Source: Trachythela sp. YZ-2020
Taxonomy: Eukaryota > Cnidaria > Anthozoa > Malacalcyonacea > Clavulariidae
Length of the DNA stretch: 64,000 nt
Direction of reading: 5' to 3'
Assembly (NCBI GenBank): GCA_016169945.1
Contig: JADLSH010000145.1
Coordinates: 3,099,501-3,163,500, forward strand
The notes under the pieces are model-generated. The model worked only from the letters and a program-made list of their open reading frames with translations, was not told the origin of the DNA and made no database searches. Below are positions 1 through 11,769 of the stretch, one piece after another. A program made the position numbers and the translations under genes. Every line of letters begins with the position of its first letter. Position 1 is the stretch's first letter.

Positions 1-1187
1 TGTGCGTGACCACTTAAGGGTAACTACTTCATGTATGTCTAAAGCCTGTACTTCATGTAAGCCTGATCGTAATCCAACCTGAAACCAAACCCTACACACA
101 AATAGGCATACATGAAGTACTTCTCCGCTGAAGCATTAGTAGATTAGTAAGGATATATAGAGTAGAGGTCGAGAAACAGAGATTTCATACCCTTTTAAAA
201 TGTGTATAAATATTTGTCAGGGTCAGCCAATTACGCCGTTAAGCTGTTAAATAACACCACGATGTTTTAACGACCGACTTTGTTATATGGCGGTTGAGTT
301 GTGTAAAACACCTGAAAAATACAATAAGAATTTCTCTTCGACGTTTCCAGCGAAGGCCCTTCGTCTGGAAGTTGGTATTATATGGCGTTCAAGTTTAACG
401 GCTGAAAATACTGAACTAATTTAATATAATTATTCGCCTATTATATATGTATCAAATGTTAGACATCTGTTGGATACAGTCTACTAAGTAAGACACAATA
501 CCTTTTCCAAAAAAAGTAATTTAGTTGTCTTTGACGGCGAAAAAGAATGAGAAACTTCGAACTCTACCACTTTTAATATATCAGACAGGGGCTGTTAATT
601 TAACGGATAGGCGTTAAAGGTTAACTAATATATTGGACCCCCGAATTATAGTATTTGTATGCGGTAGTATATACTCCCTTTACTCCCCAGCAATATAATT
701 TATTTCTAGTTACTTGTGCACTAATTGTTTTATTTTTCGGAAAACAAACCAGTTATATTAATTGCCAAATCTTCAAGGAACTTGCGTACACTTGTGTAGT
801 GTATCATGATATTCTGTATTGTGCTTTATATAGGTTTGACTTGACAGTGCTGTAATCAAAAGAAGTTCACTATATATTCAAGATAAACGTAACATATAGA
901 ATAATATTTATGGCAATGTCTTGAAGTATTTGAGATGATATTGAAAGTATTGCCATCGGGTACTATAAACATATGGGATGGAGTCAAATGCTATTTGACC
1001 AAAATCTGTACTATCTTAGGAAATTATTTTCTAGCCTACTAATCGTAAATGTCATTGTGCTATAATTTATGAACCTATAAAATGTGCTCGACAATTAACT
1101 TTATCCAAGGTGCAAGGACAATATATCTATTATTTCTATTGGGCAGATACAGTATGCATCAAACAAATGAGGTGCAATTTTTGTGAG
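1..1187. other. AT-rich non-coding sequence
   Basis: I see no gene, recognisable repeat or conserved motif here. The open frames are short and have no protein-like composition. Confidence 0.5.
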
Positions 1188-1195
1188 ACACTGGT

Positions 1196-1616
1196 CAGTG
1201 GCGTAACGTTATATCAGGGGGCCCCCGGTTTAAAAATTTTGAAGGCCCCCCCTAGTACGAGTGCCGAAGACACAAGCTCGCGCCGAAGGCACGAGCACTC
1301 TAGGAGGGTCCGGAAGCATGCCCCCCCGGAAATTTTTTAAATCTAGAGTCTCTGAAATGCCATTTCCTGGACTTTGGGGGAAGATTTTACGGTCTGAAAA
1401 TTCTGACGGTCAGAAAACGACATTTTAATATATCAAGAAAGAATACATATTTTGTTGTTGCGTTCATGCATTTTTCGTTTCTCAGAGTCTTCCCTGTCAA
1501 TTTGTTTTTGCTCTACAGTCTGAGCTTGGCTGCCTGGCGGCCCCCCTTTGGGCCATTTGGGTTGGAGGCCCCCGGGTTCACCCGGTCTGACTGAACCCAT
1601 AGTAGTTACGCCACTG
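1196..1616. mobile_element. Non-autonomous hAT element (MITE), 421 bp
   Basis: The ends are perfect 12-bp inverted repeats (CAGTGGCGTAAC and GTTACGCCACTG). The flanks are an identical 8-bp duplication, ACACTGGT, at 1188-1195 and 1617-1624. CAGTG-type termini with an 8-bp target duplication are diagnostic of the hAT superfamily. The interior is rich in C/G runs and has no transposase. The perfect duplication suggests a fairly recent insertion. Confidence 0.93.
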
Positions 1617-1810
1617 ACACTGGTTCAGGGTGCACTGTAAAGTTCAATAAATAATGATGAAAATTGTGGTATGCACTGAACGGTGTTGATTTTCTGTATG
1701 GATACTGAGTGTGTTTGGGCACAACCGTAAATGTCCGGGGCGTTTATTAAATATTCATATTTTCATGAAGGCGTTTATAAGAGGCGTCAACTAGAGACAC
1801 AGAACGCATT

Positions 1811-2665
1811 GCAGCAGTTTGTTACAGCAGTTTGTTGCAGCAGTTTGTTGCAGCAGTTTGTTGCAGCAGTTTGTTGCAGCAGTTTGTTGCAGCAGTTTGT
1901 TGCAGCAGTTTGTTGCAGCAGTTTGTTGCAGCAGTTTGTTACAGCAGTTTGTTGCAGCAGTTTGTTACAGCAGTTTGTTGCAGCAGTTTGTTGCAGCAGT
2001 TTGTTGCAGCAGTTTGTTGCAGCAGTTTGTTGCAGCAGTTTGTTGCAGCAGTTTGTTGCAGCAGTTTGTTGCAGCAGTTTGTTGCAGCAGTTTGTTGCAG
2101 CAGTTTGTTGCAGCAGTTTGTTGCAGCAGTTTGTTGCAGCAGTTTGTTGCAGCAGTTTGTTGCAGCAGTTTGTTGCAGCAGTTTGTTGCAGCAGTTTGTT
2201 GCAGCAGTTTGTTACAGCAGTTTGTTGCAGCAGTTTGTTACAGCAGTTTGTTGCAGCAGTTTGTTACAGCAGTTTGTTGCAGCAGTTTGTTATAGCAGTT
2301 TGTTACAGCAGTTTGTTACAGCAGTTTGTTGCAGCAGTTTGTTGCAGCAGTTTGTTACAGCAGTTTGTTACAGCAGTTTGTTGCAGCAGTTTGTTACAGC
2401 AGTTTGTTACAGCAGTTTGTTACAGCAGTTTGTTACAGCAGTTTGTTGCAGCAGTTTGTTACAGCAGTTTGTTACAGCAGTTTGTTACAGCAGTTTGTTG
2501 CAGCAGTTTGTTACAGCAGTTTGTTGCAGCAGTTTGTTGCAGCAGTTTGTTGCAGCAGTTTGTTACAGCAGTTTGTTGCAGCAGTTTGTTGCAGCAGTTT
2601 GTTGCAGCAGTTTGTTGCAGCAGTTTGTTGCAGCAGTTTGTTACAGCAGTTTGTTGCAGCAGTTT
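1811..2665 (+). repeat. 13-bp minisatellite, about 66 copies
   Basis: The unit GCAGCAGTTTGTT is repeated head to tail with almost no length change. The only common variant is GTTGCAG to GTTACAG, irregularly distributed, with rare GTTATAG. Because 13 is not a multiple of 3 and the unit has no stop on this strand, all three forward frames stay open and spell the same 13-residue period (LLQQFVAAVCCSS). These frames are a by-product of the array, not evidence of genes. Confidence 0.95.
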
Positions 2666-2969
2666 GGCCCTAAATCCTAATCCGTAACCGTACTAAATAA
2701 TGGAATTACATTTTTGTAGCTATACACAGTAGGGTGAAATATATGCGTGTACTGATAACTGATGTGATGATTCAAACCTTTCTATCCGTAAGCCTGGATT
2801 TTCATCGATGCAATAAAATATGTTTGCTGATGATGATCAGGGTTTACGATCAAAACATTTGCCAAATATACTTGTATATAATAATCTAAATAATTCAAAC
2901 GTTTTCACTGGTCGAAAGTTATGATCAATTAGTCGAAAGTTATGATCAATTAGAGTACTGACACACGGA

Positions 2970-3535
2970 ATCCTTAAAACATGTATCAGTATCTATAGTA
3001 AACATCACCAATGTATTATCACACCAGCGTCTATCATGATAGGAAGACACTTTCAATGGTGATACGTATACGAATAGCTTTAAAGGCTGCTTTGTAGTCA
3101 TCCGTACATTTTATGTACAGTACATCATAATTATACGTACGAAAAAGTTTCAACCGTCTAAGGACTAAGCATAATAAATACATTAACAAATACACCTTAA
3201 TTCCTACAGAGCACTAAATGCTGTACATTTTCCTTTGGTTATTCCATAAGTAGCATTTTAATCGATTGAAACTGCATGTTCTGACCGTATTAGGTGATGA
3301 TCTGGATCTTCATCAGTGCTTACATATAATATATCGTATTTTTATTATTATTTGCACAAATAACGGATCGAAAGCTTTACGAAATACACACGTACATGCA
3401 TATGTTTTCCATAAACGAAACAAAGCAATTATATTTATCACACAACCTACAAGGGGCCTATATATTAATTAAAAAATGAAATCGCCCAGCAATTATCCAC
3501 TAAAGATTTTAATATAGTCTTCCTGCATACTATGA
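2970..3535 (+). repeat. Diverged copy of the upstream region of the cysteine-rich gene
   Basis: Blocks here match 10510-10640 (the AAACATGTATCAGTATCTA segment) and then 14925-15413, including ACTAAATGCTGTACATT and TTTAATATAGTCTTCCTGCA. The 14925-15413 copy ends just before the TATA box of the gene at 15470. The copy here lacks that TATA box and any coding sequence, so it is a duplicated upstream segment without its gene. Confidence 0.6.
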
Positions 3536-3632
3536 CATGGGAAATTCCATGACACGATATTCGCAAATTTTTCGATTGTAAGTCTGGCTCTTCATCAATA
3601 CATGCAAATTTGACTTGATATATACTCATGTG

Positions 3633-4221
3633 CAGTGTTGTAAATACTCGTTACTAAAGTAACGCGTTACTAATTACTAATTACTTTTTGAGTAATTTTT
3701 CGGTAATTTGTTACTTTCTGTATGAAAGTAATTTTGTAACGTAATTAATTACTTTTTGAAGGTTACGAGTAACATTTTTGAAAAGTAATTTTGCGTTACT
3801 TCTGTGTACTTCTTCTTATTTTCCAACCTTACAAATTCCGCATTTCGACGATTTCGTCCATGTGTAATACAGTTTGTTTCAGTGTTGAAAATCGTTTTAT
3901 TCCCTTGAATTTCGCTTCAATTGTTTTTACTCGAAGAGGCCTGCGGTGTTACTGATCAACGATCATAGAACATGGTAAATACTTCATGACATTTATTGTG
4001 TAGCAGTGCGAAAGCAACATAAAAAAATAAAAATATCATATCTTATAAATAAAAAGTAATCTCAAAGTAATTAGTAATTAATTACTTTTTAACAAGTAAT
4101 TAGTAATTTGTAATTGGTTACTTTTGAAAGAAAGTAATTAGTAATTTGTAATAATTACTTTTTCGGTGAAGTAATTGTAATTTTTACTCACTACTTTTTT
4201 TTGGTAATTTTTACAACACTG
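3633..4221. mobile_element. Non-autonomous hAT element (MITE), 589 bp
   Basis: The termini are CAGTGTTGTAAA and its near complement TTTTTACAACACTG. Perfect 8-bp target duplications CTCATGTG lie at 3625-3632 and 4222-4229. Subterminal regions are built from repeated TAATTACT/AGTAATTA words in both orientations, as in subterminal binding sites of hAT elements. No transposase is present. Confidence 0.93.
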
Positions 4222-4641
4222 CTCATGTGAGTCATGCATGATATAATAATTTTGTCTAATATAATTTTATATACATTGACATCGTTTAGTTAGTCAAATT
4301 TTCACCACAATTCATAGTTATAATTTTAGTTCAACACGTCTAAATAATGAAATTACAAAATATATCTACAGGCTTACAGCTATACAATAAATATATACAA
4401 TGGAAACTAAATACGTACTGATCACTGATCCGGGATTCCGGATCGAAACCTTTGCATTGTGGGTGTTTTCGGATAAACAAATCAATAACATTGTAATTAT
4501 CATCATTCGACTTGTTTGCTATTTGAACTATTTGGGATATTTACTCTATTCAAATAACGTTACATTTTATTTTATTTATCTGCAGGTTTGCATGGCGTTA
4601 AATATAATTGTTTTGCTTTGTGAAAAGAAGGCCACCATATA

Positions 4642-4819
4642 CAGGGTGTCTCAAAAAAACCGCTACCCTTAGAAATTAGAGGCTTTAGAAAAAGCCTCGA
4701 TTTTGTACACTTGGGAATTTAAAATTGCTTATTTGCTTCTAATTGCATGCAAATATACCAGACAAAGCGAAATTTCTAAAGCCTCTAATTTCTAAGGGTA
4801 GCGGTTTTGAGACACCCTG
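4642..4819. mobile_element. Tc1/mariner-like MITE, 178 bp, copy 1
   Basis: A long inverted repeat begins CAGGGTGTCTCAAAA and continues through a shared arm containing CGCTACCCTTAGAAATTAGA. It is flanked by TA on both sides. CAGGGTGT termini with TA target sites are typical of IS630/Tc1/mariner derivatives. The interior carries no coding sequence. Confidence 0.8.
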
Positions 4820-4823
4820 TATA

Positions 4824-5251
4824 CAGGGTGTATCAAAACTGCAAATACCATAATTTGTATGCACGAGATCATACATTAGAATTTCAATGGCTGTGCAAAT
4901 AATTACGCTTCTGGGATTTGAAAATACGTTTCCACGTGCAGTACTATCAAAATAAGCACACAAAGTGAATTAAAATTAGTTCGATTACGAATGGCTCAGC
5001 TAACAACAGAGCAAAGAGTATTTCTTGTTTTAAAGTACGCCCAAACTCAAAACTCGACAGCAGTCATTCGTAAACTGAGCCATTCGTAATCGAACTCATA
5101 AGTTTAATTCACTTTGTGTGCTTGTTTTGATACCCCTGGGAAACGTATTTTCAAATCCCAGAAGCGTAATTATTTGCACAGCCATTGAAATTCTAATGTA
5201 TGATCTCGTGCATACAAATTATGGTATTTGCAGTTTTTTTGATACACCCTG
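4824..5251 (+). mobile_element. Mariner-like element remnant with N-terminal transposase helix-turn-helix fragment
   Basis: The ends CAGGGTGTATCAAAA and its complement are flanked by TA (4822-4823 and 5252-5253). Inside, 4991-5084 encodes a fragment starting MAQLTTEQRVFLVLKYAQTQ. It resembles the DUF4817-type helix-turn-helix that precedes some mariner-like transposases (family attribution from memory). The rest of the transposase is gone; the interior is an inverted repeat centred near 5040. The empty site survives at 7660-7661. Confidence 0.75.
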
Positions 5252-5805
5252 TACTTCGCAAATATTTACATCTGTAAGCCATCCTCCCCACAATGCAATA
5301 CAATTTACTTGCTCAGGTTTACGATCAAATGACTTGCCAAATATATTTGTATAATAATCTAAAGAATTCAAGCGTTTTCATTGGTCCAAAGCTATTATAT
5401 TAGAGGACGCACGCACGGGATTACGTCACACAAACAATTGCTTTGCTTTTTAAAGCATAAACATATAACGGTAATATTTGAAAATTCTGTATATGGAAAC
5501 AGATTTAGACAAGCTCTTGACGACTTTATAAATAATCGTGATATTGGTTTTATTGTCTAAAACTAAGACTTTCATCTACATTACATTCATATCGATTTAG
5601 ATTTCTATTAAAATCAACAAGAATTAATGTACAAGTGGTTTAATAATCGTTTTTTACAAATATTTTCAATAAAATGTTTGTAAAAGTATGCGTACTTGTC
5701 ACTGGTGAAGATCTTAACTTCCGGATCGAAAGCTTTACGAAATGAATAATAAAAATAATAGAGTTTTTCACGAAAACAATAAGTCAATTCTATATACTTG
5801 TCTCT

Positions 5806-6996
5806 ACGCCAACCACAGGCAGCCCAAGCTCACATTGTTGCTATATTAATATTTTTTTTTATTAATAATTTTTTATTATTGCTGTTTGTATGTTATGGTA
5901 TATTATGTGTATGTGTTATGTCTGTTATGCTATTTGCCAGAAATGGTATGATGGGATTAAATATATATTTATAATTGATGGTTAGGGTACTTCATATTAG
6001 CAAATTATAGTAGACTTAATAGTCAAATATATATTGTCAAAAAATTGCTAAAATATTGTGTCAAATGAAGAAATAAAGTTACTTACTTCTATTACAAGTT
6101 GCAATCGACTTTTCGGTGTTGACTTGGTGTGATTTTAAATCCACTTTGAGGGGAAAGTCACTCATGGTATTATATGTAATATTAAGGAGAAGGCAGGTAA
6201 ATACAGCTCCAACGAATTCGCATCGGCTTCACAAATCCTTCTCGCGTCGCATAATAATGCATCGAATCGCCAGGTCTAGGACCTGTATAGGAGTTTGTAT
6301 GCGTTTCATTTAGTACAGGCAATCTCAACTGTTTTAGGGTAAAATGACCGTGGCGGTCAACATGGCATATGTGCCAAAACCTGAATCCGGGACGAAAGTC
6401 CTGAAAATGACCCCGCCCTGAAACGGCAGTGCCGACATAGCTCTAACTTCCGAAAAGCAGAAGCGACAGCCTTTCTGAAGTGCTTATAGTGTTTAGAAGG
6501 TTGCTTTTAGGGGTAGTTATTGGAAGGAAAAATTTGTCTAAGTATACTTGTTGTACTTTTACATAATGATAGATGGCTAAAGAAGATTTCAACCAAGTTT
6601 CGTCAAGTTTTGAAGCAATGCAGTGTATTTTATCTTCGATATTGTGTCCTTCGATATTTCGTCAAATAGCGGCCATTGCAATGCCTCGCCGCTTCTCTTC
6701 CCGATAAATGCCACTTCTTCGTCTTCATATGTATTTAGATTACAGTATCCAAGAGTACTTCATTGTAGAATAGTCCCAATCGAAAAACTAGAGTAGTATA
6801 GTCCCACTTGAAAGGAAAAAACCTCCCATAGCAAATTTAGGATCAAAATAATTTTAAAGTCACGCGCAATCTTCGCGAAAACTCCTCGTGGGCTACTTGA
6901 CAGGGGGCAATATTTCTGAAACGCTGGTTCATACCACAGAACCCAGTAAATATATTATATTTATTGTATTTTTATGATTTATGATAAAAACAATAG
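5806..6996. repeat. Left arm of giant palindrome
   Basis: This 1.19-kb arm is the near-exact reverse complement of 7012-9990 once two insertions in the right arm are removed. The turn lies near 7004 within an AT-rich stretch. The outer edge is around GCCAACCACAGGCAGCCC. The arm carries an unrecognised reading frame in antisense around 6570-6740 (see the right arm). The palindrome resembles a foldback element or an inverted duplication; no target duplication was found. Confidence 0.85.
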
Positions 6997-7201
6997 AAAA
7001 TACGCAAATATTTATTGTTTTTTTCATAAATCATAAAAATACAATAAATATAATATATTTACTGGGTTCTGTGGTGGCGAACCAGCGTTTCGTGAAAATA
7101 TTTGCCCCCCCTGTCAAGTAGCCCACGAGGAGTTTTCGCGAAGATTGCGCGTGACTTTCAAATTATTTTTAAACTTGTGTCTTTGATTCTGATCCTAAAT
7201 T

Positions 7202-8260
7202 TGTTATGGGAGGTTTTTTCCTTTCAAGTGGGACTATACTACTCTAGTTTTTCGATTGGGACTATTCTACAATGAAGTACTCTTGGATACTGTAATCTAA
7301 ATACATATGAAGACGAAGAAGTGGCATTTATCGGGAAGAGAAGCGGCGAGGCATTGCAATGGCCGCTATTTGACGAAATATCGAAGGACACAATATCGAA
7401 GATAAAATACACTGCACTGCTTCAAAACTTGACGAAATATAATTGTTTTGCTTTGTGATAAGAAGGCCACCATATACAGGGTGTCTCAAAAAAACCGCTA
7501 CCCTTAGAAATTAGAGGCTTTAGAAAAAGCCTCGATTTTGTACACTTGGGAATTTAAAATTGCTTATTTGCTTCTAATTGCATGCAAATATACCAGACAA
7601 AGCGAAATTTCTAAAGCCTCTAATTTCTAAGGGTAGCGGGTTTTTTGAGACACCCTGTATACTTCGCAAATATTTACATCTGTAAGCCATCCTCCCCACA
7701 ATGCAATACAATTTACTTGCTCAGGTTTACGATCAAATGACTTGCCAAATATATTTGTATAATAATCTAAAGAATTCAAGCGTTTTCATTGGTCCAAAGC
7801 TATTATATTAGAGGACGCACGCACGGGATTACGTCACACAAACAATTGCTTTGCTTTTTAAAGCATAAACATATAACGGTAATATTTGAAAATTCTGTAT
7901 ATGGAAACAGATTTAGACAAGCTCTTGACGACTTTATAAATAATCGTGATATTGGTTTTATTGTCTAAAACTAACACTTTCATCTACATTACATTCATAT
8001 CGATTTCTATTAAAATCAACTTGTTATGGGAGGTTTTTTCCTTTCAAGTGGGACTATACTACTCTAGTTTTTCGATTGGGACTATTCTACAATGAAGTAC
8101 TCTTGGATACTGTAATCTAAATACATATGAAGACGAAGAAGTGGCATTTATCGGGAAGAGAAGCGGCGAGGCATTGCAATGGCCGCTATTTGACGAAATA
8201 TCGAAGGACACAATATCGAAGATAAAATACACTGCACTGCTTCAAAACTTGACGAAATAT
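7202..8260 (+). repeat. Direct repeat 7202-7440 / 8023-8260 flanking segmental copy 2
   Basis: The two flanks, both beginning at TTGTTATGGGAGG and ending at TTGACGAAATATA, are nearly identical over about 238 bp. They bracket the 7441-8022 segment. The layout is what a tandem duplication or a recombination-mediated insertion of that segment would leave. Confidence 0.8.
7477..7657. mobile_element. Tc1/mariner-like MITE, copy 2
   Basis: This is the second copy of the element at 4642-4819, 181 bp, with the same CAGGGTGTCTC termini and TA flanks. It was carried here by the segmental duplication rather than by independent insertion, because its flanks are also shared. Confidence 0.8.
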
Positions 8261-8876
8261 ACTTGGTTGAAATCTTCTTTAGCCATCTATCATTATGTAA
8301 AAGTACAACAATTGAATGATACTTGCGAGACTCGGCGATAAAAAGCAAACAAGACGGCAAAATATGGCTGAAATCGTGTTTTGGTGGGGGGTAAGTGAAA
8401 TAAAATGTATTATATTTAAACAAAACAATGTCAATCCTTATGAAATCTACAATAATTATATAAAATTAAGCATAGTTTTTCATCCCATGATAAAAATTGT
8501 TAGGAAATAAGAAAATTTAATCTCTGCCAGGTATATTAGTTATTTCATGGATAATTAGCAGTTGACCTGGGGTGGTGCATGGTCATTTTCTTGTAAAATA
8601 TTATACTTAGACAAATTTTTCCTTCCAATAACTACCCCTAAAAGCAACCTTCTAAACACTATAAGCACTTCAGAAAGGCTGTCGCTTCTGCTTTTCGGAA
8701 GTTAGAGCTATGTCGGCACTGCCGTTTCAGGGCGGGGTCATTTTCAGGACTTTCGTCCCGGATTCAGGTTTTGGCACATATGCCATGTTGACCGCCATGG
8801 TCATTTTACCCTAAAACAGTTGAGATTGCCTGTGCTAAATGAAACGCATACAAACTCCTATACAGGTCCTAGACTA

Positions 8877-9495
8877 TAAAGCCCATTATATTTCACATCA
8901 CATTCATCGTCTTCAACAAACACAAGAGATTTTTTGTCGGTGAAAATCCATAATTTGTTCGATTTTCTGACAATCTCAGGCACCGTGGCTGTCGATACCC
9001 GGGGATATTCAGTTGAGAGCTCGCGAGTTCGAATTACACTCTCTATTGTTATTGGTTGATTCGAACGCGTTCACGCGACAACAACTACATTACATTAGAC
9101 AGATTTAGATCGAGGACGCAGACGTCAAAGACGACCTGAAAATGGCGTAAAAATGGCGTGGCATATCCATACATGTGCACAACACGCCACTTTCACGTCG
9201 TCTTTCACGTCCGCGTCCTCGATCTAAATCTGTCTAATAGACAGATTGTTGTCGCGTGAACGCGTTCGAATCAACCAATAACAATAGAGAGTGTAATTCG
9301 AACTCGCGAGCTCTCAACTGAATATCCCCGGGCATAGAGTAAGGAAATTCATTTCCTTACTCTATGCCCCGGGTATCGACAGCCACGGTGCCTGAGATTG
9401 TCAGAAAATCGAACAAATTATGGATTTTCACCGACAAAAAATCTCTTGTGTTTGCTGAAGACGATGAATGTGATGTGAAATGTAATGGGCTTTAT
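8877..9495. repeat. Nested palindrome with two further palindromes inside
   Basis: The arms pair ATAAAGCCCATTA with its complement at the far end and continue for about 290 bp. A second inverted repeat, 9095-9237, begins TTAGACAGATTTAGATCGAG. A perfect 19-bp-arm palindrome lies at 9330-9369. The whole block is absent from the matching point of the left arm (near 6290). Confidence 0.85.
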
Positions 9496-10169
9496 GGATC
9501 TGGGTTTTTTTTGGCGATTCGATGCATTATTATGCGACGCGAGAAGGATTTGTGAAGCCGATGCGAGTTCGTTGGAGGCTTGGAGCTGTATTTACCTGCC
9601 TTCCCCTTATACTTACATATAATACCATGAGTGACTTTCCCCTCTAAGTGGATTTAAAATCACACCAAGTCAACACCGAAAAGTCGATTGCAACTTGTAG
9701 TAGAAGTAACATTATTTCTTCATTTGACACAATATTTTAGCAATTTTTTGACAATAGGCTATATATTTGACTATTAAGTCTACTATAATTTGCTAATATG
9801 AAGTACCCTAACCATCAATAATAAATATATATTTAATTCCATCATACCATTTCTGGCAAATAGCATAACAGACATAACACATACACATAATATACCATAA
9901 CATACAAACAGCAATAATAAAAAATTATTAATAAAAAAAATATTAATATAGCAACAATGTGAGCTTGGGCTGCCTGTGCGCCAACCTATATATATATAGG
10001 ATCTTAAGTACAATGAATTTTATATATTATATATACTATGCCAGAATATTTTAAAATTTTGCTAAACAAAGTGTTTAGATTTCCTTCTTAGCTTTTCTTG
10101 TTATAGACACAGTCATAACGTGTTATTTTATCAAGCTAATTCTTATAGAAAGGCCAAAACACTAGTCTG

Positions 10170-10385
10170 ACTATAGTTGTTTCAAATTCTTATGCAACTC
10201 TCATGACCAGTCAAACGAGCAAAACTCTCATCGATCAACTCTCACCAAAATTTGAACCAGTTCAAAGTTAATGAAAGTGCACGAGAGTCGATGAGAGTTG
10301 GTAGTCAAACGCGACTGAGAGTTGCAACTCTCATTAACTCTCATCAACTCTCATCAACTCTCATCCTCGTTTGATCGGGGCTTAA
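10170..10385. repeat. Cluster of AACTCTCAT words in both orientations
   Basis: AACTCTCAT and its complement occur many times, including three direct copies near 10340-10365 and inverted partners near 10280-10315. The region looks like the subterminal part of a DNA transposon, but I could not define both ends or a target duplication. Confidence 0.5.
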
Positions 10386-10644
10386 GTCCGAACCTACACC
10401 AGTGCAAATATATTATATATTATGTTTGATATCGATCAAAAGCTCTGAACTTTGGAATAGATAGATAATCGTGGTGTTTAAAAAAGCAAGTCAAGTATAC
10501 GGAATGTGAAAAGTCCTTAAAACATGTATCAGTATCTAGTAAACATTATACCGATGAATTATCACACCAACATCTATGATATGAAGACATGCACAGAGGT
10601 AATAAAGGCTGCCTCCATCATGCGTACTTTTTATGTACAGTAAA

Positions 10645-11080
10645 TTAATGACCCAAGCTGTTGATATAAAACCGTATTTATAAAAACACAATTCAAACAA
10701 AACATATTTTGTGGGAGAAGGGGTTCTGGGGTGTGAAGACTCATATTATGACAAACATCATCCCTACTCACGTCACACCTTAAGCTGAACTGATTGACTG
10801 AACTGAATGCTCTGACCATAAAGCAGAGCCTTGCCAGGGGTAGCTATTCCCTGACGACCCTGAACCAAGAAACACTTGGACAGTCCTTAACCTGACCAAG
10901 GGGAATGAAACCCCTATGGACAGTCCTTAACCTGACCCAGAGTGCTAGACCCATACGGGCAGTCCTTAACCTGACCAAGGGGCGATAAACCCCTATATGG
11001 ACAGTCCTTAATTATATGGTATATGTGTGACGTATATTGAGTCTATGGGCCTGAAGTTGACATTTTGGGAGACTTCAACC
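10645..11080 (+). repeat. Direct duplication A, copy 1 (copy 2 at 11769-12202), with internal 40-bp repeats
   Basis: The two copies are nearly identical over about 435 bp. Each contains three to four units of about 40 bp that start GACAGTCCTTAACCTGACC and end in a small hairpin such as AGGGGCGATAAACCCCT. The last unit degenerates to CAGTCCTTAATTATA. A lone copy of that end motif recurs at about 32829-32846. Confidence 0.88.
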
Positions 11081-11411
11081 TGAACCACAAATTTATTAAC
11101 CAAAATAACAAAATAGTCTGCGACCGAAAACGTTAGTTTTTAACTATATACATACTAAAGTAAAGGCATTATCTAGCAGCAACATTGTTTGTGTCTCTTT
11201 CCAAAATGTCCTTTCTCGAGTCCTTGATCCAGTATATGGTGTTGAAGACAGTTGATGATAGCTGCTTCCATTTTTATATAATAGCTATTATTTCCACTGA
11301 TATATTAACTACCAATATTATATCGATGAATTTGCAATTTTGAACATATTCAAGGTAACTCTAACTTAGAGCAAACGTCAGGCTGAATAGCCAAGGAGGT
11401 GGGTGGGTGGG

Positions 11412-11769
11412 AAATTATTTCAATAACTTGAGTAAGCGAAGCGCTCAGTATAAATGATATGATCTTGTTAGCATCCTGCAAGTTATGCGCTAATTAACTT
11501 GTATTATATTGCGCGTTATGATTGGTCAATTTGTTAGTAGGAAGCGTTAGCATGCAATATCCAGGGCTGCTCACGTGAAAGCATGCCCAATGATGAAAAT
11601 GATCTTTGAACTATCTGTCAATAAGTAAAACTAAACAATGCATACCTTGAGGCCAGGACGGAAGGAATCACCGCCTTTGAGACAGAAACTTATCTGATAT
11701 CTTGCTTAACATACTAGCTTCAACGCGTTGTCTCATTAACTTAAATTTATATTGTCTATAAATTTGCTT
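11412..11769 (+). repeat. Direct duplication B, copy 1 (copy 2 at 14560-14917)
   Basis: A 358-bp block, beginning AAATTATTTCAATAACTTGA and ending TATAAATTTGCTT, occurs at both places essentially without change. Copy 1 stops exactly where duplication A copy 2 begins, so one breakpoint is shared by both events. Confidence 0.9.

Larger units (their letters stand above)
4602..5615 (+). repeat. Segmental duplication, copy 1 (copy 2 at 7441-8022)
   Basis: Sequence from AATTGTTTTGCTTTGTG to TTCTATTAAAATCAAC is shared with 7441-8022 with few substitutions. Copy 1 has an extra 430-bp mariner-like insertion (4824-5251 plus a TA) that copy 2 lacks, so the duplication pair preserves a filled and an empty site. 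Confidence 0.85.
7012..9990. repeat. Right arm of giant palindrome, enlarged by internal insertions
   Basis: The right arm matches the left arm in inverse order but is 2.98 kb because of two additions. The first is 7441-8260: a copy of the 4.6-5.6 kb segment followed by a second copy of 7202-7440. The second is the nested palindrome 8877-9495. The arm holds an open frame (about 8093-8341, including the residues YEDEEVAFIGKRSGEALQ) whose family I do not recognise. It could be captured gene sequence or chance. Confidence 0.8.

Noticed and set aside
1731..2687. Long open frames of 115 to 318 residues with LLQQFVAAVCCSS repeats
   Set aside because: They are produced by the 13-bp minisatellite in all three frames; no start context, splice signals or non-repeat domain.
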